Assembly (NCBI GenBank): GCA_046350295.1 | Contig: JAXMAR010000031.1 | Span: 30,414-94,413, forward strand | DNA length: 64,000 nucleotides | Origin: JAXMAR01 sp046350295 | Lineage (GTDB): Bacteria; Planctomycetota; Planctomycetia; Gemmatales; Gemmataceae | Direction: 5' to 3' | In this document: positions 1-11,514 of the stretch, piece after piece | Numbering within the stretch: position 1 is the first letter of the stretch | Layout of the letters: every line of letters begins with the position of its first letter | Position numbers and translations under genes: made by a program | Notes under the pieces: model-generated | What the model was told of the DNA's origin: nothing | Seen by the model: only the letters and a program-made list of their open reading frames with translations | The model's database searches: none

Positions 1-784
1 CGTCGAGCGTGCCGACGTCGCGCCAGTAGGGTGTCGCCTTGCGGTTCTTGTCGTGGAAGCGGTGGGCCACCACCTTGTGCCGCCCCACCATCGCCGGAAT
101 GATGTTCTTGCCGAAATCGTGCTCGCTATCGGGCCGGGTCGCGTCCTGGCACAACAGCTCGTACATCGTTCGCGCCGTGAAGACGTAAATGCCCATCGAC
201 GCCAGGATCGTGTTCGGATCGTTCGGGATCGTGATCGGGTTCTCCTTCGGCTTCTCCTGAAAGCCAACGATGTTGTCCTGCGGGTCGACTTGCATCACGC
301 CGAAATGGATCGCCTCCGACTTGGGTACCGTGAGGCAGCCGACCGTCATGTCCGCCCCGCGCTCGATGTGCGTCCGCAGCATCTCGCTGTAGTCCATCTT
401 GTAGATGTGGTCCCCGGCGAGGATGAGGACGTACTTGGGCTCCGCCTTTTCGATCACGTAGATGTTCTGGTAGATCGCGTCGGCCGTCCCCTTGTACCAG
501 TGCTCGTCGATCCGCTGCTGCGGCGGCAGCACCTCGATGTACTCGCGCAGCTCCCGGCTCAGAAACCACCAGCCGGCCGCGATGTGCCGGTCCAGGCTGC
601 GCGCCTTGTACTGCGTCAGCACCAGAATGCGGCGCAAGTCGCTGTTGATGCAATTGGACAGCGGAAAATCGATGATGCGGTAGAGCCCGCCGAACGGTAC
701 CGCCGGCTTCGCACGGTCGCGGGTCAACGGCTCCAGCCGCGTTCCCTTCCCTCCCGCGAGGATGAGCGTCAACACGTCCTTCAC
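1..784 (-). CDS. glgC: Glucose-1-phosphate adenylyltransferase, N-terminal part (runs off the left edge)
   Basis: This enzyme makes ADP-glucose from glucose-1-phosphate and ATP, the committed step of bacterial glycogen synthesis. The visible 261 codons cover the nucleotidyltransferase half. The N-terminus carries the signature LILAGGKGTRLEPLT, followed by RAKPAVPFGG, IIDFPLSNCINSDLRRI and the sugar-binding stretch LAGDHIYKMDY. Family members are about 400-430 residues, so the C-terminal beta-helix lies outside the window. The start is a GTG at 784 with GGAG eight bases upstream, and the protein then begins VKDVLTLILAGG. A phosphohexomutase at 18.1 kb could supply its substrate, although it is not in the same operon. 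Assignment rests on recognised motifs. Confidence 0.95.
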   Translation of the reverse strand, partial: MKDVLTLILAGGKGTRLEPLTRDRAKPAVPFGGLYRIIDFPLSNCINSDLRRILVLTQYKARSLDRHIAAGWWFLSRELREYIEVLPPQQRIDEHWYKGTADAIYQNIYVIEKAEPKYVLILAGDHIYKMDYSEMLRTHIERGADMTVGCLTVPKSEAIHFGVMQVDPQDNIVGFQEKPKENPITIPNDPNTILASMGIYVFTARTMYELLCQDATRPDSEHDFGKNIIPAMVGRHKVVAHRFHDKNRKATPYWRDVGTLD

Positions 785-871
785 GTTCCGATCTCCGGAA
801 AGCTTTCTCGTTTATCCGATTGTTGTACTCGGAAATGGAGGCCGCAACAGCAAAAACAGCGAGCGCCCGGC

Positions 872-1819
872 TCACGCCGCCCGGCGCGCCAGGTCCTGGC
901 GCAACAAGCCGAATGTCGTTCGCGCCAGCGCCATCATGTCCCCCGGCGGCACGAAGCTCGCTTTTTCTCCCGGGGCAATGAGCTCGCGCAGTGCCGGCTG
1001 ATCGTAAGCCACGAGAGGACAGTCGCACGCCTGGGCTTCCAGGGCGACCTGCAAACCATGTCCGGGCCGCGCCGTGATCCAGCAGGCTTGGGCCTCCTGC
1101 AACACCGGGCGCATGTCGGCGCTGGCGGGAACAAAGCGCGTGCGCCCCGCGAAGTGGACGCTCGCCTGCAAGCGCTCGAGCGCCGGCGCCAGAGAGCCGA
1201 CGCCGATCAGCCGTAGTTCCAGATCGGCGCACGCATAGGCGAGCATGTCCATGGCCCAGACGGCGTCGCGCGGACCGTGGCGGTGTTCCAGGCGAGCGAC
1301 GCAGACAATGAAGGGCGCCGCCGCACGACGCGGCATCGGCGCCGCGGGAGTGAATGGGACAACGGAGAGCCGCGCCGCGGGCGCCCCTTGCTTGCGCAGC
1401 ACGGACGCCTCCCATTCCGTCCGGGCCACCACACGATGGACCCGTTCCAGCAGCCAACGGTCGACGCGACCGAGCGGCTCATCGGCGCGGATGCGATGGG
1501 CGACGGTGCGCGCCAGGACATTGCCGCCGCAGAGACCGAGAAGGCGCAGCGGGCCGCGCTCGAAACAGTGTACCTCCGTCGCGTCCACCTCGCGCAGGAG
1601 ACGGACCAGCGCCCAAACCGCCCCTGGATCAAACGCTCTGGCCCAGTCGAGACGATGGACCGGGGCCCCCGCCTGACGCAGCTCGGCCTCCCACGGACCG
1701 GTTTCACCCAGCACGGCGACGTGCGTCTTGCCCGAATCCGCGCGGTCGAGGACCATGCGCCGCGCATCGGCCGCGGCGCCGCCGTATCGAAGGGAGGGGA
1801 GCAAGAAGAGCGTGGCCAT
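872..1819 (-). CDS. Glycosyltransferase, GT4-like
   Basis: A protein of about 315 residues with the layout of a GT-B glycosyltransferase. The N-terminal half begins MATLFLLPSLRYGGA and the C-terminal half contains FIVCVARLEHRHGPRDAV followed by an acidic/Gly region ending in LIAPGEKASFVPPGD, typical of group 1 enzymes. A sugar-nucleotide donor and a membrane or polysaccharide acceptor are inferred from the family, but substrates cannot be told. The ATG at 1819 is preferred because GAGGGG lies upstream; an in-frame TTG 18 bases earlier would add six residues. It sits 87 bp upstream of glgC on the same strand and could be cotranscribed with it. Confidence 0.8.
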   Translation of the reverse strand: MATLFLLPSLRYGGAAADARRMVLDRADSGKTHVAVLGETGPWEAELRQAGAPVHRLDWARAFDPGAVWALVRLLREVDATEVHCFERGPLRLLGLCGGNVLARTVAHRIRADEPLGRVDRWLLERVHRVVARTEWEASVLRKQGAPAARLSVVPFTPAAPMPRRAAAPFIVCVARLEHRHGPRDAVWAMDMLAYACADLELRLIGVGSLAPALERLQASVHFAGRTRFVPASADMRPVLQEAQACWITARPGHGLQVALEAQACDCPLVAYDQPALRELIAPGEKASFVPPGDMMALARTTFGLLRQDLARRAA

Positions 1820-1909
1820 GGGGTTCCATCCCCTCAAATGCGCCAGCCGAAGTCGTGAGACTTCGGATGCGGGACCGCCTGGTTGAGCAATACCTGAACT
1901 CTCACGAGG

Positions 1910-2440
1910 TCAGCTACATCCTTCCGGCGCCGATTCCGGCAGCACGCCGATGTACGGTAAATGCCGGTGCTCATCGTTATAGTCGAGCCCGTAGCCGACC
2001 ACAAAGGCGTTTGGAATCTCGAAGCCGAAGTAGTCGGGCGTCAGGTCCACCAGCTGGCGGCCTTTCTTGCGGAGCAGGACCGCCGTGCGGATCGAGGCGA
2101 CTTCGAGGCGGCGCAGATGCTCCGTTAAATGGTGCAGCGTCTTGCCGGTGTCGAGGATGTCATCGAGCAGCAGCACGTGCCGGCCGCGAACGTCGGGCAG
2201 GAGCGCGGGATCGATGCGGAGCGGGCCGGCCGAGGTCGTCTCGCCTCGATAGCTGGACGCCTGAATCAGCCCAATGCGCAGGCGCAGATCGAGATGGCGG
2301 ACCAGGTCGGCCATGAACATGAGACAGCCGGTGAGGACGCCGACAATGGTGACGGGCCGGTCGCGATAGTCGCGCGCGATGTCGTCCGCGAGTTCAGCGA
2401 CTCGCTTCTGAATCTGATCGGCGCTGAGCAGGACCTTCAT
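1910..2440 (-). CDS. hpt: Hypoxanthine phosphoribosyltransferase
   Basis: A purine salvage enzyme that converts hypoxanthine or guanine and PRPP to IMP or GMP. It has 176 residues, close to the usual 175-185. The PRPP-binding loop is seen as VLLLDDILDTGKTL near residues 89-102, and the mid-protein stretch ASSYRGETTSAG is the family's flexible loop. The C-terminal PDYFGFEIPNAFVVGYGLDY is characteristic of the Hpt clade. The start at 2440 gives the family-typical N-terminus MKVLLSADQIQKRVAEL; the frame is open much further upstream, but that extension is Arg/Pro-rich and does not resemble protein. The gene lies between two envelope-sugar genes and a methyltransferase on the same strand. Confidence 0.93.
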   Translation of the reverse strand: MKVLLSADQIQKRVAELADDIARDYRDRPVTIVGVLTGCLMFMADLVRHLDLRLRIGLIQASSYRGETTSAGPLRIDPALLPDVRGRHVLLLDDILDTGKTLHHLTEHLRRLEVASIRTAVLLRKKGRQLVDLTPDYFGFEIPNAFVVGYGLDYNDEHRHLPYIGVLPESAPEGCS

Positions 2441-2508
2441 GTCCCTATTGAACAGAAAAGCGTCCGGAGAAGGAAGAGAAACCGGGAAGACGGGGAGGAG
2501 GGCCGGTG

Positions 2509-3342
2509 TTATTTCGTCCCCTCCATGTACAACGAATCGGGCTTCCGCGCCGCGCCGTCGGGATACGTGTCGAGTGCGAAAGATCGCCAGTCGGGGATGG
2601 CGCTCGCGGTCGCCGCACATTGCCGCACGTCTTGAAAACCGCACTTCGTCAGAAGCCGTTTGAGCGAGAAGCGGTCGTACATCCATTGGTGGACCTCGCC
2701 GGAGAGGCGATGTCGCCCGGCCTCGTAGTAACGTCTGGCGCGACCGAAAAGAAGACGACCGATGACGGCGTCCCATGCGCGGCGAACCTTGGCGCCGAAC
2801 GGTAGCCGGAAGAAGGCGCGGGCTCGTTCGCCGCGCGTTGGTGGCCGGCGTGATCGTTCCACGGCCGCGTGCGCTTCCCAGCCGATGCGGCCGACCACGA
2901 AGTCGCGGTTGGGCGCGGCGTCGCGCTGAAGATAGGGGAGCATCTCGCCGCCGGGCCGGGCGCGGACGCACTGATCGAGTAACTCCAGCGTCATCCAGTC
3001 GTAATTCGCTTCCGCCTGGAGACTCGACTGGTCCGCCGTTTGGTCCAGACAGCGCAGATACAGCCGCGCGACTTGTTCGAGATCGGGAACGGCGATGCGA
3101 AGAACACCCCCCTTCTTCAGAACACGGCGGCACTCGTCGATGAATCGCTCGCCGTCGGGACGAGCGAAATGTTCCAGGATATGGGAGTGATAGACGACGT
3201 CGAACGTCTCATCCTTGAATGGCACGCCGCGGCCGAGATCGTGCTGGATGACGGAGCGGTCGGCGGGGATATGGTCCACGTTCACCCAGTCCGGGTGAAA
3301 GGAGCGGCCGCAGCCCAGATTCAGGTAGTTCAACTTTGCCAT
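2509..3342 (-). CDS. SAM-dependent methyltransferase (type 11-like)
   Basis: 277 residues. The SAM-binding motif I is NYLNLGCGRSFHPDWVNVD near the N-terminus. It is followed by FDVVYHSHILEHF and LKKGGVLRIAVPDL, the usual motif order of class I methyltransferases found in polysaccharide gene clusters. A second half of about 130 residues contains a long Arg-rich segment and a predicted partner region, HQWMYDRFSLKRLL. The start ATG at 3342 lies 5 bp after the stop of the glycosyltransferase at 3348-4598, so the two are probably translationally coupled and act on the same glycan or lipid-linked sugar. The substrate is unknown. Confidence 0.82.
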   Translation of the reverse strand: MAKLNYLNLGCGRSFHPDWVNVDHIPADRSVIQHDLGRGVPFKDETFDVVYHSHILEHFARPDGERFIDECRRVLKKGGVLRIAVPDLEQVARLYLRCLDQTADQSSLQAEANYDWMTLELLDQCVRARPGGEMLPYLQRDAAPNRDFVVGRIGWEAHAAVERSRRPPTRGERARAFFRLPFGAKVRRAWDAVIGRLLFGRARRYYEAGRHRLSGEVHQWMYDRFSLKRLLTKCGFQDVRQCAATASAIPDWRSFALDTYPDGAARKPDSLYMEGTK

Positions 3343-3347
3343 AGCGC

Positions 3348-4598
3348 TCACGCCGCGAGCAAGGCCGACGCGCGGACCTGCTCGAACAGCTCTTCGTAAC
3401 GGCGTGCCTGCGTCCCGAGCGCGTACTCGCGCAGCGCCAGCGCCCGGCAGGATGTCCGCAAGGTCGTCCCGCCGCCAATCTCGTTCAGTGCACGCTCCAA
3501 GGTGTGCGCGAGCGACTCCCCGTTCAGCGTCCCGGCCAGCCACCCCGATTCACCGGCCCGCACCATGTCCGGCATGCCGCCGATGTCGAAGCCGACCACC
3601 GGCGTGCCGCAGGCGATCGCCTCCAGCACGACGTTGGGCAGATTGTCAACCGGCGCCGGGTGCAACAGGAGGTCGGCCGCCGAGTACGCCAGCGCTTGGC
3701 GGAACGGCTCGCCGATGAAGCCGAGAGGCCGTACCTGGATGTGCTCTCCCGCGCTCACCTGCCCATGCCCCATCGCGGCAAGCGTGAACGGCGTCTTGAG
3801 ACGCGGCCAAACGTCCGGCAGAATATCCGCCCCTTTGCGGCGCTCGCTCAACGAATGCGCGGCGATCAGAACGATGGGCCCCTCCAACGGCAGACCGAGC
3901 CGACGCCGCGCCTCCTTACGATCCACCGGTCGATAGAGTTCCAGGGGCAGACCGTAGGGAATGACGTCAACACGCCGCATCTTCCAGAGGCCAAGCGACG
4001 CTTCCCGCGCCAGCCAGCGCGACGGGGCGACGGCGGAGAGATTCGCATGCCGTCGCATCAGGTCACGCCGCTCTTGCCAGGCGGGCGTGATCTGCGCGGG
4101 CTTGAGCGCCGGATACTCCTGCCGCGTCGGACACGCGCCGGAGCAGCCGGTCTCGAAGGCGCGGCAATCGTAGGCGTAGGCGCAGCGGCCGGTGAAGCTC
4201 CACATGTCGTGCAGCGTCCAGACCGTGGGCGCGTGCGTGGCGCAGAGGTCGACGAGGTCGGTCCCCCAACCGCGCTCGAAGCCGCCATGAAGGTTGTGGA
4301 CGTTGATGACATCGGGGCGGAAGCGGTCGAGGACGTGCTTCAGCCGGGAGAAAGCGGCGCGGCGATAGCCGGGGCGATACCAGGCGACGGGGAGAAAACG
4401 GCGGGCGAGGCGAAAAGCCTGCCGGGCGAGAAAGCCGGCGCCGGCGAGTGGCCGCGTGGACCACGGATGCGTCTCGCCGTCGGGATTGAGAACGCAGCGC
4501 AGCACCTCATGCCGCTCCGCCAGTCCCTCGGCGAGGCGGCTCGCGGCGACGGCGGCGCCTCCCTGAGTTTCGTGGTCGGAGAGCATCAGAATGCGCAT
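3348..4598 (-). CDS. Glycosyltransferase family 4
   Basis: 416 residues with a GT-B fold. The N-terminus MRILMLSDHETQGGAAVAA is a group 1 start, with a Gly-rich acceptor loop. The mid region HAPTVWTLHDMWSFTGRCAY is typical of GT4 enzymes that work on exopolysaccharide. The C-terminal donor half ends in VLEAIACGTPVVGFDIGG, the diagnostic E-x7-E-like nucleotide-sugar binding stretch. A cluster of Cys residues in the middle (CRAFETGCSGACP) is often seen in this subgroup. The gene is followed after 5 bp by a methyltransferase gene. Donor and acceptor are unknown. A role in surface polysaccharide is inferred from neighbours. Confidence 0.88.
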   Translation of the reverse strand: MRILMLSDHETQGGAAVAASRLAEGLAERHEVLRCVLNPDGETHPWSTRPLAGAGFLARQAFRLARRFLPVAWYRPGYRRAAFSRLKHVLDRFRPDVINVHNLHGGFERGWGTDLVDLCATHAPTVWTLHDMWSFTGRCAYAYDCRAFETGCSGACPTRQEYPALKPAQITPAWQERRDLMRRHANLSAVAPSRWLAREASLGLWKMRRVDVIPYGLPLELYRPVDRKEARRRLGLPLEGPIVLIAAHSLSERRKGADILPDVWPRLKTPFTLAAMGHGQVSAGEHIQVRPLGFIGEPFRQALAYSAADLLLHPAPVDNLPNVVLEAIACGTPVVGFDIGGMPDMVRAGESGWLAGTLNGESLAHTLERALNEIGGGTTLRTSCRALALREYALGTQARRYEELFEQVRASALLAA

Positions 4599-4612
4599 TG
4601 GAAACCGCCGCG

Positions 4613-4680
4613 GTTTAGCCCGGTTCGCCGATCTCGCCCGAGGATGGGGTCCGCCGCGGTTCTACGAACCGCGGCTAAAC
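4613..4680. terminator. Imperfect inverted repeat, probable terminator of the response regulator gene
   Basis: A left arm of about 15 bases beginning at 4613 pairs with a 16-base right arm ending at 4680, with one bulged base. The arms read gtttagc...ggttcg and its complement. The repeat lies just downstream of the stop of the NtrC-type gene (minus strand) and upstream of the glycosyltransferase start. There is no long T tract, so it may be a palindromic intergenic repeat that also stops transcription. Confidence 0.45.
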
Positions 4681-4692
4681 AAAGACAAAATA

Positions 4693-6111
<1,419 letters not shown>

Positions 6112-6284
6112 GCGAAGCCTCCTTGCCTTCCCGTCATCTCCGGGCGACCGACCACACGCATAGCACGGATGCAAAATCGCGGCGAGGCCGAATTACGCTC
6201 CCCTTTCACAGGCCGGGCTCCGCCGTGAGAAGATGCGGATTCCCTCCCTTTCCTCTCTTCGCGGCGCCTCTTGCTCCAAACCCC

Positions 6285-7925
6285 TTACGCCGCTTTCCGC
6301 CGTTTCTGCGCGAACTTCTTGAACTCCACCTCCGGCGGGTCCTGTTCCTCGTGGTCCCCAGTTTGATCCGCCGGTGGCTTCAGCGGTAGCCGCACGATGA
6401 ACGTGCTGCCCTTGTTAAGCCCGCCGCTGTTCGCCTCGATGTCACCGTTGTGCTGCGTGATGATCTGGTGGCTGATCGAGAGACCGAGGCCCGTTCCCTT
6501 GCCCGATCGGCTGCGCGTGTAGAACGGCTCGAAGATGTTCTCCAGGACGTCGCCGCTCATGCCGCAGCCGGTATCCTGGAACACCGTTTCCACCATGCCC
6601 GCTTTCATGTGCTGCGTGATCGTGAGCCGGCCGCCTTCGTCCATGCTGTCGAGGGCGTTCATCACGAGGTTGAGGAAGACCTGCTTGACCTCCTGACCGT
6701 TCACCCACGCTTCGATCTGCTGCGCCGGCTGGAAGACCAGGTCCTTGCCCTTGCAGGTGTCGTGGTGCTGCACCATGTCGACCACGCTCTGCACCAGGTC
6801 TCCCATGTTCGTCGGCTCGCGCCGCTTTTCGCCGCCGCGGCTGAAGGCCAGGAGTTTCTGCGTGATATTCTTGCAGCGGAACGCCTCCTCCTCGATCATG
6901 TTCAGGTACTTGGTGAAGATCTCCCTCTCCTGCTGGGTACCTGCCGCCATCTGCTCCTTGAAGTTGCCCGGGCTGAACAACTCGGTCAAGCGTCGCTTGA
7001 GCGCCTCGGAGCAGAAGGCGATGCCGGCGAGGGGATTGTTGATTTCATGGGCGACACCGGCAGCAAGAAAGCCGACGCCCGCCAGGCGCTCCGAGCGCAC
7101 CAGCTGACGGCTTCGCTCGTTCACCTGCTGCGCCAGGTCGCGATACATCTCGCGCAAACGGCTCGTCATGTCGTTGAAGGCTTTGGCCAGATCCTCGATC
7201 TCGTCGCCGGAGTGGATCTCGATGGCGTGCTCGAAATCGCCCTGTGCCACCCGGCTCACGCCGCTTTCGAGATCGCGGATCGGATGATGGACCCAGCGAT
7301 AGAAGAAACGCAACAGCCCGGCCAGGAGCAGCACGGCGAAGGCGCTGGTGCTGATGACGATGGCGAAACTGATCGTGTAATCCTTCTTGGCGGCGTTGAG
7401 CCGGCTTTGCAGATCGAGGTTGATGGCGTCGATCAGATCGACCGACGCCTGGATGACCTCGTCGCTTTTGGGGCGGAGCACGAACGGCAACTGCACCGTG
7501 TCCCACGGCTTCAGGATGGTCGGTTGTTCCGCGACCGCGAGGGCCTTTTCGAACTCCGCGAGCTTCTCGCGCACGCCTTGCACCTGCGGCGTAACCCGGA
7601 AGCCATGTCCCGGATCGCGATTCTGCAGCAGGGTTAGCTGCAAGGCGATGTCATATTCGCCCAGGGCCTTTTCCACGCTCTTGAGTCGCGAACGCATCTC
7701 GCCGGCCTGTCCCAGCGTGTCTTTGCAGGGAACCACGAGGATGCTGGCGTACTGCCGTAATTCGACCGCTCTCTTCAATTCCTCCAGCTTGCTCTCCATC
7801 GTCTGGCGCGTGGCGCGGTAACTCGCCAGGCCCTTCAGCGTGCCCGCGAGCAGGAGCGCCATCACGGCGCCCACCAGGCCCATGCCCAAGATCAGCTTGT
7901 GCCGTATCCGCCAGCCGCCGGCCAC
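6285..7925 (-). CDS. Membrane sensor histidine kinase (HAMP, HisKA, HATPase)
   Basis: 546 residues. A first membrane helix lies at about 8-30 and a second at about 185-208, with about 155 residues of sensor domain outside the membrane between them. HAMP follows at about 210-260, then the HisKA helix with the phospho-acceptor His293 in AAGVAHEINNPLAG. The HATPase domain shows DTGCGMS, FEPFYTRSRSGKGTGLGL and the C-terminal Gly motifs. The GTG at 7925 is preferred because AAGGAGG lies seven bases upstream; an in-frame ATG at 8054 would add 43 residues with no sign of a domain. The last residues are basic (KKFAQKRRKAA). It probably phosphorylates the NtrC-type regulator encoded just downstream. 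Confidence 0.92.
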   Translation of the reverse strand: MAGGWRIRHKLILGMGLVGAVMALLLAGTLKGLASYRATRQTMESKLEELKRAVELRQYASILVVPCKDTLGQAGEMRSRLKSVEKALGEYDIALQLTLLQNRDPGHGFRVTPQVQGVREKLAEFEKALAVAEQPTILKPWDTVQLPFVLRPKSDEVIQASVDLIDAINLDLQSRLNAAKKDYTISFAIVISTSAFAVLLLAGLLRFFYRWVHHPIRDLESGVSRVAQGDFEHAIEIHSGDEIEDLAKAFNDMTSRLREMYRDLAQQVNERSRQLVRSERLAGVGFLAAGVAHEINNPLAGIAFCSEALKRRLTELFSPGNFKEQMAAGTQQEREIFTKYLNMIEEEAFRCKNITQKLLAFSRGGEKRREPTNMGDLVQSVVDMVQHHDTCKGKDLVFQPAQQIEAWVNGQEVKQVFLNLVMNALDSMDEGGRLTITQHMKAGMVETVFQDTGCGMSGDVLENIFEPFYTRSRSGKGTGLGLSISHQIITQHNGDIEANSGGLNKGSTFIVRLPLKPPADQTGDHEEQDPPEVEFKKFAQKRRKAA

Positions 7926-8153
7926 GTCCGGACCTCCTTGTCCGCGGCCATCCGCTGTCTGTGTTTCCGAACGCCCGGCGACAAGCGCATTTCCGCCGGG
8001 ACGACGCCTTCCCCAGCTTTCCTCCCTTGCCGGATCCCAGTCCCCGATCGGCACGGGAGCCCTTTATTGGTCGTTGAAGCGGCCGAAATCTACCAGAAGG
8101 AGATTTTGTTGGGGAGACCAGTTTTTTGAGAAGATGGAGCGACGAGAGAAACG

Positions 8154-8183
8154 AAAAAAGCCCCCCGATGGGGGGGCTTTTTT
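8154..8183 (-). terminator. Strong intrinsic terminator
   Basis: A perfect 13-bp stem (AAAAAAGCCCCCC with its complement) and a four-base loop. It has A6 on one side and T6 on the other, so it would work on both strands. It lies 34 bp beyond the stop of the Lys/Gly-rich gene on the minus strand and before the sensor kinase start, and separates these two units. Confidence 0.9.
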
Positions 8184-8217
8184 CGCCAGGTTCCGTTGAC
8201 CTGAAGAAAACCCTACG

Positions 8218-8910
8218 TTAACGGCCGCGCTGTTCGAGCGCTTTGCGCAGCGCCTGAACGCTTCGATCGAGCTGGTCGAGCGCCCGCCGCAGCTCGGCGT
8301 CGCGCGAAGGCGGAGCGCCACGGTCGCCGCCGCGGGCCATCGGGCCCCCCTTGCCTTTGCCGCGCGCCATGTCGGGACCGCCCTTACCCTTGCCGCGCGC
8401 CACGTCGGGACCACCCTTGCCCTTGCCACGCATGTCGGGACCACCCTTGCCCTTCTCGCCGCCGCGCATCCACGGGGGGCCGCCCTTGCCCATCATCCCG
8501 CCGCGCGCCCAGGGAGGACCACCCTTACCCTTTTCGCCGAACTTCTTGGCCATGTCTTTCTTGTCGAACTTTCCCTTGGCTCCTTCAAACTTCTCCTTGA
8601 ACAACTCCCGCAAGGCCGCCCGAAGTTCCTCGCGATCGATCTTGCTTTTGCCCCCTTCGAACTTCTTGAACATCTCCTTGGCCTTGGCCGGATCGAACTT
8701 CCCCTCGAACTTGCCGAACTTCCCCTTGGGCTCGGCGCCTTTGCCGAGCTTCGCTTCGAGCGCCCGTACCTGCTCCTTGAGCTTCTCCAGTTGGGCGCGG
8801 ATCGCGTCCTGGTCCCCCTTCCGCTGAGCCGCCGCATCCTGCGCGAAAAAGCCGAGCAACCCCGCGCTCACTCCCAGCGCTACCATCGAGCGCAACCATG
8901 TTCCCCTCAT
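8218..8910 (-). CDS. Secreted Lys/Gly-rich repeat protein of unknown function
   Basis: 230 residues. I do not recognise a family. The N-terminus MRGTWLRSMVALGVSAGLLG followed by AQDAAAQ looks like a cleavable signal peptide. Residues about 30-55 form a short coiled coil (AIRAQLEKLKEQVRALEAKL). A middle zone is very rich in Lys, Phe and Gly (KGKFGKFEGKF), and a zone at about 130-195 is built from repeats of GKGKGGPDMAR and close variants. The C-terminus returns to a coiled coil (RRALDQLDRSVQALRKALEQ). The ATG at 8910 has AGGAGG seven bases upstream. A strong terminator follows. The high basic charge suggests binding to polyanions, perhaps polyphosphate or nucleic acid, but this is only inference. 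Confidence 0.75.
   Translation of the reverse strand: MRGTWLRSMVALGVSAGLLGFFAQDAAAQRKGDQDAIRAQLEKLKEQVRALEAKLGKGAEPKGKFGKFEGKFDPAKAKEMFKKFEGGKSKIDREELRAALRELFKEKFEGAKGKFDKKDMAKKFGEKGKGGPPWARGGMMGKGGPPWMRGGEKGKGGPDMRGKGKGGPDVARGKGKGGPDMARGKGKGGPMARGGDRGAPPSRDAELRRALDQLDRSVQALRKALEQRGR
8340..8530 (-). repeat. In-gene tandem repeat coding for GKGKGGP units
   Basis: Degenerate units of roughly 27-36 bases repeat at least five times and code for GKGKGGPDMAR, GKGKGGPDVAR, GKGKGGPDMR and related blocks. Units closest to 8342-8440 are the most alike, which suggests recent duplication inside the gene. Confidence 0.7.
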
Positions 8911-9101
8911 TGTCCGACCTCCTAAAAATTGGGCACAATCCACTCAACCTTCTGCATATCCACAAGTTAGGGCCGCTGTGATTAAGACGGCATGAAAACC
9001 GAAAGGTTGCCTGAACTTGAAAGCCGGATGAAAATACGATCCCGGCCATGGTCGGGACACCCTCGCGAGCCTATGCCAGCCACTAGGCCAGGAGCCCTCA
9101 A

Positions 9102-11357
<2,256 letters not shown>

Positions 11358-11514
11358 GCGTCCAGTACGCCGCTACACCAAAACTTCCGGCGTCGCTTTC
11401 GCGCCGCCCCTGTCCCCCTTACAATGAGTTAACCGCACTTCCCGCCGCCCAAAGCCGAGGTCGTCCCGCGCCAACGCCGGACGCCCAACCCCTGCATCCC
11501 TCCGGTGAGACCTC

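Noticed and set aside
8340..8530. CRISPR-like array
   Set aside because: The repeats have no spacers and are in frame within a protein gene.
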